8,722 nucleotides of DNA from NCBI GenBank assembly GCA_017415945.1, contig JAFQDR010000061.1, positions 1 to 8,722 on the forward strand, read 5' to 3'. The notes under the pieces are model-generated. The model worked only from the letters and a program-made list of their open reading frames with translations. It was not told the DNA's origin and made no database searches. Within the stretch, counting starts at the first letter, position 1. Every line of letters starts with the position of its first letter. Origin of the DNA: Oscillospiraceae bacterium (GTDB lineage: Bacteria > Bacillota_A > Clostridia > Oscillospirales > Oscillospiraceae). Both the position numbers and the translations under genes were made by a program. This document shows, in pieces, positions 1 to 6,580 of this stretch.

Positions 1-8
1 CAGGATCT

Positions 9-1973
9 TCACAGCAGCACCCCTTCCACCCGGGGAGGAATGCTGTCGCGGTAAATGCCCTGCATCCGCACGATCTCCCGTGCTTCGGGCAGAATGCGGT
101 CAAATGCGGGAATTTCCCCAATGACACTGTCGCACAGCCAGTCCATATTCAAAATTTCCTCGGAGCTCAGATGTTCCTCTGCCTTGCAGCGCAGTGTTCC
201 GTCCTGACTGCGGATCTCACCGCTGAAAGGCAGGATGCTGCCGTCCACAATGCCTCGTTTGAAAATGCGGGCAAGGCTTCGAACGCCGCCGGGCAGCTCA
301 TCACCCAGCTTCATACCGATGACACCACCGGACATCCCCCACCAGTAATTCATGGCGCGGGGATTTTGCTTTGCTGCGGCGGACAGTTCAAAGCTGCCGT
401 CCAGAATACTCTCCACCAGCTTCGTATAAAAGGTGCCCCAATCCCAGTAGGGTGCCGCCAGCAAAACCACCTCACCGTCGGGTGCCACATGGCACACACC
501 GCGCTTTCCTTGGATGGCCTTCGCCGTGGGAATATCCAAAGTAGAGATATATTCCACGCCTCGATCGGTCAGCGCTTCCACGGGATTTCCCTCCACGCAG
601 GACCATTCCACCTGTACCCGTGCACGGGGATTGACCATCCGCGCCCCCAAGGCAAATGCATTGATGGCCGCGGGAGTCCCGAAAATCGGATAATTGGCCA
701 CATAACCAAGTTCGTCTGTGGGAGACATTGCGGCCGCAATGGCACCTGCAATAAACTTCGCCTCATACATACGTCCGTAGTAGGTGCGCACCCCGCTGTA
801 AGGCATGGAGACACTGCAGTTCATCACCCGCACATGGGGATACCGTGCGGCGACCTTGCGGCAGGCATCGATGAGGGTGGGCGAAGTGGCAAAGATGACC
901 TGCGCCCCCTCGGACACTGCCCGCTCCATAGTCTCCATGGCGATGGTTCCGCTGCCTGCATTGTTATAAATGCGCACGGACACTCGCTCCCCAAGGCTTT
1001 GCTCCATGGAACGGATCCCACGGATGTGCCCCTCCGTCCAGCTTCCCGCTCTGGGAGCCCGCTCATTAACAAGGGCAACATCCAGTCGGTTGCGGAACAC
1101 CGCCTCTTTTAAGGTACGGAACAAACCCTTTTCCGTAGCCGTCATAGGTGCGGTGCTGACGGCAATAGGCTTCGACTCCCGCAGCATCCGAATATCCGAC
1201 CATACGCTGCTGAGGCTGCGGGTCAACTCCGAGAGGCTTTTGATTTTCAGCTGCTCATAGGGGTAGACCTTCAGCCATACCAGCATGGCATCCGCAGGTG
1301 TGATCCCCAGTTCCTCCCCGCCCAAAGCGGTAAAGGCCTTGCAAAAATAGGTGTAGCCCGACAGGAAACGGCGGCGATCCTCCTCGGACCAGGTCTCATC
1401 CGCTTCATGCCCCAGGGCCGCCTGCAATTTGGGGAAGCTGCCGAAGCGTGTGAAGCTGATTTGGTACAGGCCCGTACGCTGATAGGCACCAAGGAACTCA
1501 TAGTACAGCCGCACCTCCCGTGCTTCCGACCATACGGGCACAAGGCGGGTCACATAGGCGGGGATGGTGGCAGCTCCGTAGCTTTTCAGTACACTGACCC
1601 GCTTATTCCCCTCCAGCACATAAAAGCGCCCCAGATACTCAAAGCATTTGATGGGATCGCGGATGCCCTCATCACTGAGATGGGAGCGGCACAAATCGAT
1701 CCATTTGGCGGCAAACTCCGATTCCTCGGAAAGCAGAGGAAAGAAATCAGGAGAAAATGCATCTCGTCTGCCCATAGACTTGGTGCCCACGATCTGCTCC
1801 GTGGGAATTTCCAGCAAACCCAGATTCATGCGGGCAGCCACCATTGCATCATCCAGAATTTCATCCAAAACCTGCAAGTAGGGGTAGTTTCCCTTTGCCA
1901 CAGCCTGCTTATATTGCTTTCTGCCCTGCTTCAGTGCCCGCTGATATTGGGCAACCGCTTCCGTTCTGCTCAT
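9..1973 (-). CDS. ParB-like / BMP-domain fusion protein (putative cytoplasmic ligand-binding sensor)
   Basis: Protein of 654 residues. Residues about 55-145 look like a ParB/Srx-type N-terminal domain, with the characteristic segment VLEGNKRVSVLKSYG at 119-133. Residues about 297-640 look like a BMP/PnrA-family substrate-binding fold: the strand LDVALVN at 297-303, a stretch resembling the ligand-contact loop around 310-320, and the family-typical YYGRMYEAKFIAGAIAA at 398-414. BMP proteins are normally exported lipoproteins that bind nucleosides for an ABC importer. This one has no signal peptide or lipobox and starts with a basic, soluble, helical segment, so it is probably cytoplasmic. I chose the start at 1973 because AAAGGAG lies 8 bases upstream; an in-frame ATG 20 codons earlier (2033) would lie inside the -35 box of the best promoter. 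It is monocistronic here and divergent from the polysaccharide operon. No transporter permease or ATPase for a nucleoside system is adjacent. Fold assignments are by eye; the function (possibly ligand-dependent regulation) is inference. Confidence 0.8.
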   Translation of the reverse strand: MSRTEAVAQYQRALKQGRKQYKQAVAKGNYPYLQVLDEILDDAMVAARMNLGLLEIPTEQIVGTKSMGRRDAFSPDFFPLLSEESEFAAKWIDLCRSHLSDEGIRDPIKCFEYLGRFYVLEGNKRVSVLKSYGAATIPAYVTRLVPVWSEAREVRLYYEFLGAYQRTGLYQISFTRFGSFPKLQAALGHEADETWSEEDRRRFLSGYTYFCKAFTALGGEELGITPADAMLVWLKVYPYEQLKIKSLSELTRSLSSVWSDIRMLRESKPIAVSTAPMTATEKGLFRTLKEAVFRNRLDVALVNERAPRAGSWTEGHIRGIRSMEQSLGERVSVRIYNNAGSGTIAMETMERAVSEGAQVIFATSPTLIDACRKVAARYPHVRVMNCSVSMPYSGVRTYYGRMYEAKFIAGAIAAAMSPTDELGYVANYPIFGTPAAINAFALGARMVNPRARVQVEWSCVEGNPVEALTDRGVEYISTLDIPTAKAIQGKRGVCHVAPDGEVVLLAAPYWDWGTFYTKLVESILDGSFELSAAAKQNPRAMNYWWGMSGGVIGMKLGDELPGGVRSLARIFKRGIVDGSILPFSGEIRSQDGTLRCKAEEHLSSEEILNMDWLCDSVIGEIPAFDRILPEAREIVRMQGIYRDSIPPRVEGVLL

Positions 1974-1981
1974 CGCAAGGA

Positions 1982-1988
1982 CTCCTTT
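1982..1988 (-). promoter_or_regulatory. Ribosome binding site fixing the start of the ParB-BMP gene
   Basis: The minus strand reads AAAGGAG here, 8 bases before the ATG at 1973-1971. This strong Shine-Dalgarno sequence supports a 654-residue product beginning MSRTEAVAQY over the 20-residue-longer reading frame. Confidence 0.8.
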
Positions 1989-2004
1989 CTCTGTAAATGG
2001 TAAT

Positions 2005-2033
2005 AAAATAGTATCAAATTCACAAAAAGTCAA
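2005..2033 (-). promoter_or_regulatory. Probable sigma-A-type promoter of the ParB-BMP gene
   Basis: On the minus strand, TTGACT (2033-2028, five of six consensus bases) is followed by a 17-base spacer and TATTTT (2010-2005, four of six). Transcription would begin near 1998 and give a leader of about 25 bases ending in the AAAGGAG site. An overlapping TACTAT offers a second -10 with a shorter spacer. Read by eye only. Confidence 0.55.
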
Positions 2034-2072
2034 GGCTTATTTTGTAAATATCAAATAAACGTCTTATCCATC

Positions 2073-2111
2073 GTGAAACCACAACAAGAGCCCGCAGCCT
2101 ATTTGTTTCAC
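2073..2111. repeat. Spaced inverted repeat in the divergent intergenic region (candidate operator)
   Basis: GTGAAAC at 2073-2079 is matched by its exact reverse complement GTTTCAC at 2105-2111, with 25 bases between. The half-sites are 32 bp apart centre to centre, about three helical turns. It sits upstream of both the minus-strand gene and the plus-strand operon, where a shared regulator could bind. A 7-bp match can occur by chance in this AT-rich stretch, and the regulator is unknown. Confidence 0.3.
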
Positions 2112-2114
2112 ATT

Positions 2115-2183
2115 TTGTCAAAAGGGACATAATACACATTATAATAAAAATATGTAGAAATCCACCACACTCTATGCTATACT
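2115..2183 (+). promoter_or_regulatory. Candidate promoters of the polysaccharide operon
   Basis: Two overlapping possibilities are visible. The better one is an extended -10, TGCTATACT at 2175-2183, with TAGAAA (2155-2160, four of six bases of TTGACA) 17 bases upstream of the TATACT hexamer; its transcript would start near 2190. The other is TTGTCA (2115-2120) and a perfect TATAAT (2140-2145), but with a long 19-base spacer. A further TATAAT at 2190-2195 lacks a credible -35. No sequencing-based start site is available, so the choice is inference. Confidence 0.5.
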
Positions 2184-2198
2184 ATGTCTTATAATATT

Positions 2199-2230
2199 AC
2201 TGTGGTGTATTGTGTTTATTTTGCCACAGT
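2199..2230 (+). other. Leader stem-loop immediately before the wzm ribosome binding site
   Basis: ACTGTGG at 2199-2205 pairs perfectly with CCACAGT at 2224-2230 across an 18-base loop. The stem ends exactly where the GGAGG of wzm begins (2231), and two more G-U pairs could extend it into that site. In an RNA started near 2190 it would make up most of the leader. It may shape translation of the first gene or stabilise the 5' end. The long loop makes it only moderately convincing. Confidence 0.3.
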
Positions 2231-2240
2231 GGAGGTTCTT

Positions 2241-3023
2241 ATGCAAATGATCCGCAAATTAGCTAAATATAAATTTCTCATTGAACAGCTGGTGGTTCGT
2301 GACTTTAAGGTCAAATACAAGCGCAGTGTGCTGGGCATGGCGTGGAGCCTGCTGCACCCCGTTTTGATGACGGTGGTTATGTACATCGTGTTCTCCAGCT
2401 TCTTCCGTTTCAGCGCCCCCGGGGTCAGCTACCCCGCCTATCTGCTGTCGGGGATGCTGTTCTTCAACTACTTTTCCGAAGCATCCAACCTGTGCATGAG
2501 CACCATCGTGGCAAACGCGGGGCTCATCAACAAGGTCTATGTGCCAAAATATATTTTCCCTCTGACCAAATGTATGTTTGTGGGCATCAACTTCGCACTG
2601 AGCCTGATCCCCTTGTATATCGTGCTGTTCATAACGGACACAGGGGTCTGCTGGCAGCACATTTTCCTGCTGTATGATTTCGGTTGTCTGTTCCTGTTCA
2701 CCTTAGGCGCGGGTCTGCTGCTGGCCACTGTTTCCGTGTACCTGCGGGATATGTTCTACATCTACTCCATCATCCTGCAGATCCTCAGCTACATGACTCC
2801 CATCTTCTGGCACCCCACCATCATCGGCAGTCCCACCATTCTGGCGGTTCTGAAGCTGAACCCTCTGTACCACATCATCGACTTCGCCCGTACGATCCTG
2901 CTGTACCATCAGACTCCCTCTGCCCTGCAGTTTGGACTGTGCCTGCTGTTCGGCATTGTGATGCTGGGCATAGGCGGCTTCGTGTTCAAGAAGTATCAGA
3001 ACGAATTTATTTACCACATTTGA
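2241..3023 (+). CDS. wzm: Polysaccharide ABC transporter permease (Wzm/TagG-type ABC-2 membrane protein)
   Basis: Integral membrane half of an ABC exporter that moves a lipid-linked glycan across the cytoplasmic membrane. The 260-residue length fits the family. The N-terminal cytoplasmic segment has the hallmark RDFKVKYKRSVLGMAWSLLHP region (about 20-40). About six membrane segments follow, near 35-54, 65-85, 110-131, 139-165, 174-195 and 229-248, and the conserved NPLYHIIDFAR stretch lies at 207-217. I place the start at 2241 because GGAGG (2231-2235) lies 5 bases before it; the ATG at 2247 is a near alternative. A longer frame starting at 2184 has no ribosome binding site and begins at the likely -10/transcription start. 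It is the first gene of the operon, and its partner ATPase begins 15 bases after its stop. Glycan specificity cannot be deduced from the permease. TagG (teichoic acid export) is the main alternative name. Confidence 0.93.
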   Translation: MQMIRKLAKYKFLIEQLVVRDFKVKYKRSVLGMAWSLLHPVLMTVVMYIVFSSFFRFSAPGVSYPAYLLSGMLFFNYFSEASNLCMSTIVANAGLINKVYVPKYIFPLTKCMFVGINFALSLIPLYIVLFITDTGVCWQHIFLLYDFGCLFLFTLGAGLLLATVSVYLRDMFYIYSIILQILSYMTPIFWHPTIIGSPTILAVLKLNPLYHIIDFARTILLYHQTPSALQFGLCLLFGIVMLGIGGFVFKKYQNEFIYHI

Positions 3024-3038
3024 TTTCGGAGTAACTCT

Positions 3039-3809
3039 ATGAGCGATATTATGATTTCTGTCCAAGATGTATCCATGCGGTTCAATCTGGGCATTGAAAA
3101 AGGATTTTCCATGAAGCAGGCCTTTGTGGAGCTGTTCAACCCCGCCAAGCGCAACGAGCGCAAAATGCACGATGCCCGCAATAACTTCTGGGCACTGAAC
3201 GACGTAAGCTTCGATGTGCACCGTGGTGAGGTTGTGGGTCTTGTGGGCACCAACGGCGCAGGCAAGTCCACACTGCTGAAGGCCGTGTGCGGTGTATACG
3301 AGCCCACCAAGGGCAGTGTCATTACCAATGGCAACATCTGCCCCATGATCGAGCTGGGTGCGGGCTTTGATACCGAGCTCACCGCTGCGGAGAACATTTT
3401 TCTGAACGGTGCCATTATGGGCTATTCCAAGGAGTTTTTGAAGGAGCGGTACGAAGACATCGTGAACTTCTCCGAGCTCCACAACTTCATGGACGTTCCC
3501 ATCAAAAACTTCTCCAGCGGTATGATGGCCCGACTGGCCTTCTCCGTTGCCACCATCACCGACCCCGAGATCCTCATCGTTGACGAGATCTTGTCCGTAG
3601 GCGACCCCGCCTTCCAGACCAAGAGCGAAAAGAAGATGATGAGCATGATCAACGGCGGCACCACAGTCATGTACGTTTCCCATTCCATCGAATCCATTCG
3701 CCGCCTGTGCAATCGGGTGGTATGGCTGGACCACGGCCGTGTGGTTGCCGTGGGAGAAACCAACCGCATCCTCAACGCGTACATGCGCTATCTGGGGCTG
3801 CCCACTTAA
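3039..3809 (+). CDS. wzt: Polysaccharide ABC transporter ATP-binding protein (Wzt/TagH-type, short form)
   Basis: Cytoplasmic ATPase that powers glycan export with the upstream permease. Of its 256 residues, the Walker A is GTNGAGKST (70-78), the ABC signature is the divergent FSSGMMARLAF (158-168) usual for this subfamily, the Walker B is ILIVDE (178-183), the D-loop is SVGD (186-189) and the switch histidine is H215. The FNLGIEKGFSMKQAF stretch near 15-29, before the first nucleotide-binding motif, is also typical of polysaccharide exporters. The protein ends soon after the nucleotide-binding domain. It therefore lacks the C-terminal beta-sandwich carbohydrate-binding domain that longer Wzt proteins (about 400 residues or more) use to recognise a chain-terminating cap. 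The start is supported by GGAG 7 bases upstream. All catalytic motifs look intact, so it should be active. TagH is the main alternative identity. Confidence 0.94.
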   Translation: MSDIMISVQDVSMRFNLGIEKGFSMKQAFVELFNPAKRNERKMHDARNNFWALNDVSFDVHRGEVVGLVGTNGAGKSTLLKAVCGVYEPTKGSVITNGNICPMIELGAGFDTELTAAENIFLNGAIMGYSKEFLKERYEDIVNFSELHNFMDVPIKNFSSGMMARLAFSVATITDPEILIVDEILSVGDPAFQTKSEKKMMSMINGGTTVMYVSHSIESIRRLCNRVVWLDHGRVVAVGETNRILNAYMRYLGLPT

Positions 3810-3834
3810 ATTACACCTTGAAGGACTATACACT

Positions 3835-5100
3835 ATGAGAGAAAAGCTCAGCAAGCTGGCAAACGTCTACAAAAAATACGGCATCCTCGGCTTCGTGAAG
3901 AAGGTGCTGTCTTATATTTCCGCAAATTGGCTGAGCCGCTATAATCCCCTCCCGCTGCTCCGTGGGGCTCACCTCAGACAAGCCGTCCGTGAAATGCTGT
4001 CGGTGGACTATGATCGCATCATCCTGTGGCGTTCCGGCTTCGGCTACAATGTCCCCCTGTTTCAGCGGCCTCAGCACATTGCCCGCAGTCTGGCAAAGCA
4101 GGGCTGTCTGGTGCTGTACGAGGTCACTACCATGACCGATGCCGTCAAAACCATCGACAAGCATGAGGACAAGCTGTATCTGGTGAACCTGTCCAACGTA
4201 TTTTTCCGCAAAATGCTCATGGAGGAGCTGGACAAGGTCACCAAGCCCAAGTACCTCCAGCTGTATTCCACAGACTGGACACTCTCCATGGCAGATGTGC
4301 AGAGCTATCTGGACAGAGGCTTCCGCTTCATTTACGAATACATCGACCACATCTCCCCCGAGCTCAGCGGCACCTCCATGCTGCCCAAGGCCATCTCCGA
4401 CAAATACGACTATGCCATGACCCACAAGGACACCTTTGTGGTGGTCACCGCCGATCTGCTGCGGGAGGATGTCATCGCCCGACGGGGCACGGAAAACATG
4501 GCCTTTTCCACCAACGGTGTGGACTATGCCCACTTCCAAAGCTATGAGGAAGGCTTTGTGTTTGACCGAGAGTTTCAGCAGGTGCTGAATCTGGGCAAGC
4601 CCATTGTCTGCTATTACGGCGCACTGGCCAAGTGGTTTGACTATGAGCTGGTACGCAAAGTCGCCGCCACAGGCAAATACGCCGTGGTACTGTTCGGCAT
4701 GAAGTACGACGAATCCTTCGATGACCGACTGAAGGGCGCAAAAAATGTATATTTCTTGGGTCCCCGCAGCTACGACGTTTTGAAATACTACGCCCGTGCC
4801 TGTGATGTGCTGACCATTCCCTTTTTGGTCAACGACATCACCCGCTCCACAAGTCCGGTGAAGGTCTTTGAGTACATGGTCATGCACAAGCCCATCGTCA
4901 CCACCGACATGAACGAATGCCGCAAGTACGACAGTGTACTCATCGGCAAAACCCACGAAGAATTTATTACTCTGCTGGACAAAGCAATGACCCTGCAAAA
5001 TGACCCCGAATACATGGCACAGCTGGACAGAGATGCCCGCAGCAATGACTGGTTTATGAAGGCCCGTGCCATGATCGATATGCTGGAACAAGGGGAATAA
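3835..5100 (+). CDS. GT-B-fold glycosyltransferase (QRPQH type, TuaH-like)
   Basis: Probable cytoplasmic or membrane-associated glycosyltransferase of 421 residues for assembly of the exported glycan. The N-terminal 40 residues are basic and amphipathic (KKYGILGFVKKVLSYI at 13-28), suggesting peripheral membrane contact. The first Rossmann half starts near 58 with a strand and carries FQRPQHIA at 77-84, a motif I associate with TuaH-like teichuronic-acid transferases. The second half starts near 256 (PIVCYYGALAKWFDY). It has SPVKVFEYMVMHKPIV at 340-355, the donor-binding region, where E346 is the probable nucleotide-sugar ribose contact. The start at 3835 is preceded by AAGGA 9 bases upstream; the same frame is open 32 codons further into wzt, but without a ribosome binding site there. 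Gap to wzt is 25 bases. The donor sugar and acceptor are unknown; rhamnose is plausible given the downstream rml genes but unproven. Confidence 0.85.
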   Translation: MREKLSKLANVYKKYGILGFVKKVLSYISANWLSRYNPLPLLRGAHLRQAVREMLSVDYDRIILWRSGFGYNVPLFQRPQHIARSLAKQGCLVLYEVTTMTDAVKTIDKHEDKLYLVNLSNVFFRKMLMEELDKVTKPKYLQLYSTDWTLSMADVQSYLDRGFRFIYEYIDHISPELSGTSMLPKAISDKYDYAMTHKDTFVVVTADLLREDVIARRGTENMAFSTNGVDYAHFQSYEEGFVFDREFQQVLNLGKPIVCYYGALAKWFDYELVRKVAATGKYAVVLFGMKYDESFDDRLKGAKNVYFLGPRSYDVLKYYARACDVLTIPFLVNDITRSTSPVKVFEYMVMHKPIVTTDMNECRKYDSVLIGKTHEEFITLLDKAMTLQNDPEYMAQLDRDARSNDWFMKARAMIDMLEQGE

Positions 5101-5103
5101 TCC

Positions 5104-5126
5104 CCCCACATTCGAACAATGTGGGG
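5104..5126 (+). other. Perfect 9-bp stem-loop just after the QRPQH glycosyltransferase gene
   Basis: CCCCACATT (5104-5112) pairs with AATGTGGGG (5118-5126) around the loop CGAAC, starting 3 bases after the stop codon. It resembles an intrinsic terminator stem but is followed by CATAGTTAAG, with no T-tract. It is more likely a partial attenuator, an RNA-processing or 3'-end-stabilising structure, or a Rho-independent terminator that has lost its tail. Confidence 0.5.
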
Positions 5127-5150
5127 CATAGTTAAGCAGTACCGATTAAG

Positions 5151-5205
5151 AGAGTGCCTTCCCCTTGTAGGGGAAGGGGGACCGCTTGCGGTGGAAGAGG
5201 TCGAA
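5151..5205. repeat. Probable dispersed hairpin repeat (MITE/REP-like) inside the operon
   Basis: A GC-rich block with two consecutive stem-loops. CCTTCCCC (5157-5164) pairs with GGGGAAGG (5170-5177) around TTGTA, and ACCGC (5181-5185) pairs with GCGGT (5188-5192) around TT; the block ends GGAAGAGGTCGAAT. This order (AGTGCCTTCCCC hairpin, short GC hairpin, then a GAGGT-like end) matches my memory of short intergenic repeats present in many copies in Oscillospiraceae genomes. Only one copy is in the window, so repetitiveness cannot be shown here. The block is open in the frame of the downstream gene, which creates a misleading 36-codon upstream extension. Confidence 0.5.
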
Positions 5206-5223
5206 TCCAATCCGCGAAGCACA

Positions 5224-5243
5224 CATTACGTTCATGCATTACG
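5224..5243. repeat. Short tandem-like direct repeat CATTACG
   Basis: CATTACG occurs at 5224-5230 and again at 5237-5243, with CGCATT following directly. It lies between the hairpin block and the ribosome binding site of the next gene. It could be the edge of the repeat element or simple-sequence drift; no function can be assigned. Confidence 0.35.
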
Positions 5244-5248
5244 CATTT

Positions 5249-5254
5249 GGAGGA
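5249..5254 (+). promoter_or_regulatory. Ribosome binding site that sets a TTG start for the GT2-type gene
   Basis: GGAGGA lies 7 bases before TTG at 5262-5264. There is no in-frame ATG or GTG nearby downstream that has a comparable site, and the only upstream in-frame ATG (5154) falls within the hairpin repeat. This makes TTG the best-supported start. Confidence 0.75.
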
Positions 5255-5261
5255 ATTTATC

Positions 5262-6569
5262 TTGGGAAACATCCCTCAGATCATCAATACGATCCGTACA
5301 TATTCCAAATACCACACCCTGCCTGAGACCGTTCACTGGCTGCATCACCGTGTGATCTCCCGTGTGAACCGCCGCACCGCAAGCCCCATGGGTCTCGGTA
5401 CCGTGTCCGTTGCCGCGTACAAGGAAGCGGAGCTGCAAAACCGCGCAGCAGGCCTCTCCCCCGTAGAATGGCCCGATTACCGCAGCTATCTGCTCACCAA
5501 GGCCGATCAAGCTGCCTGCACCATGAAGCAGAGCCGTGCGGTGTGGGTATTGGCTGATTACCCCTGCTATGCCGATGAAACAGGCTATGCCGCAGCAGAG
5601 GCCCTGAACATCGGGGGATACGCAGTGCAGTATGTGTATGCAGCTGCATCGGAACAGGACTACACCCCGCCCCCCTGCGCAAGCCACATCCCCGTCACCG
5701 CACTGCAGGCATCGGACATCCCCGCGGATGCCCCTGTGGTGCTGCTGTCCCGAAATCCCATCTTTGCCCCCTACGCAAAGCATCCCGCTCCCAAGGGAGA
5801 CGATTTGCTTGCCCGCAAATATTTCGGCAGGCTGTCTGTGGTGGTGCTGAACTACAACAACAAGGGCATCATCGACAAGTGTGTGGATTCCCTCTTAGGG
5901 TGGAACACTCGTTACGGCTATGAAATCGTCGTCGTGGACAATCAAAGCACCGATGGCTCCTACGAGCAGCTGACCGAGAAATACGGCAGCCGCATCACCT
6001 TGGTGCGCAACCGCAAAAACGGCTGCTCCAGCGGCAGAAACTTGGGTGTGAAGGTCTCCAAAGGAGAATACATCCTGTTTCTGGACAGCGACCAATGGGC
6101 CACCGACGCCCACTGGCTGGACAGCTATCTCTACATCTGCGACACAGCAGAAAACTTCGGTGCCGTGGCATGGAACGGCGGCTGGTTTGACCGCTACGCC
6201 GCAGGCTACATGATCGCCGACAACTACGCCTACCGCAGTATGCCCCCCTCCGCACTGTACCGCAGTGACTTGGGCTATCTGGCAACCTGCGGCTTCCTCA
6301 TGTCCAAGGCACTGTTTGCCGAAATCGACGGCTTTGACGAATACTACGACCCCACCTGCTATGAGGACACGGATCTGACCCTAAAGATCCGTCACGCGGG
6401 ACGAGAGTGCTATTACAGCCCCTGTCTGGGGGTCATGCACCTGCCCCACCAAACCACCAAGGCAGGCAGCGAAGCCCACATGAAGCGCATTACCGAAAAA
6501 CAGAGATATTTTGCGGAGAAGTGGCGGCAGCTGAACCCCACGCTGCTGGACTATATCCGTGAGCATTAA
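5262..6569 (+). CDS. GT2-type (GT-A fold) glycosyltransferase with long N-terminal extension
   Basis: Protein of 435 residues from a TTG start. The catalytic domain begins only at about residue 191: LSVVVLNYNN (191-200), the nucleotide-binding VVVDNQSTDGS (223-233), GRNLGVKVSKGEYILFLDSD (258-277) containing the metal-binding DSD at 275-277, and the family's late acidic motif YEDTDLTL (367-374), which supplies the likely catalytic base. H393 in the MHLPH segment may also help bind metal or diphosphate. The first 190 residues are not a recognised glycosyltransferase part. They start with a basic amphipathic stretch (HWLHHRVISRVNRR, 25-38) and contain an alpha/beta-like region (AVWVLADY near 93-100, APVVLLSRNPIF near 157-168) that could be a degenerate Rossmann or acceptor-handling domain. 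It probably adds a sugar, possibly rhamnose, to the growing glycan at the membrane's inner face. It follows the preceding gene after 161 bases of hairpin-rich sequence. The catalytic assignment is firm; substrate and extension function are unknown. Confidence 0.88.
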   Translation: MGNIPQIINTIRTYSKYHTLPETVHWLHHRVISRVNRRTASPMGLGTVSVAAYKEAELQNRAAGLSPVEWPDYRSYLLTKADQAACTMKQSRAVWVLADYPCYADETGYAAAEALNIGGYAVQYVYAAASEQDYTPPPCASHIPVTALQASDIPADAPVVLLSRNPIFAPYAKHPAPKGDDLLARKYFGRLSVVVLNYNNKGIIDKCVDSLLGWNTRYGYEIVVVDNQSTDGSYEQLTEKYGSRITLVRNRKNGCSSGRNLGVKVSKGEYILFLDSDQWATDAHWLDSYLYICDTAENFGAVAWNGGWFDRYAAGYMIADNYAYRSMPPSALYRSDLGYLATCGFLMSKALFAEIDGFDEYYDPTCYEDTDLTLKIRHAGRECYYSPCLGVMHLPHQTTKAGSEAHMKRITEKQRYFAEKWRQLNPTLLDYIREH

Positions 6570-6580
6570 CCGGTGATTCC

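Noticed and set aside
171..1112. 313-residue plus-strand open frame inside the ParB-BMP gene
   Set aside because: Its His- and Gly-rich composition is typical of an antisense shadow. The minus-strand protein has coherent domains and its own promoter and ribosome binding site.
2116..2121. Perfect TTGACA on the minus strand as a second promoter for the ParB-BMP gene
   Set aside because: At the proper 17-base spacing the -10 position reads GCTGCG, so no usable -10 hexamer exists.
2703..3854. 383-residue open frame on the minus strand opposite wzm/wzt
   Set aside because: It crosses two well-supported plus-strand genes, lacks a good start signal, and shows no domain.
3826..5109. 427-residue open frame on the minus strand opposite the QRPQH glycosyltransferase
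   Set aside because: The plus-strand frame has clear glycosyltransferase motifs and a ribosome binding site. The antisense translation is rich in His, Gln, Val and Gly with no recognisable motif, as expected from GC-rich codon mirroring.
5104..5126. Full intrinsic terminator ending the operon after the QRPQH glycosyltransferase
   Set aside because: The stem is good, but no T-tract follows, and the next genes in the same direction belong to the same pathway with no clear new promoter.
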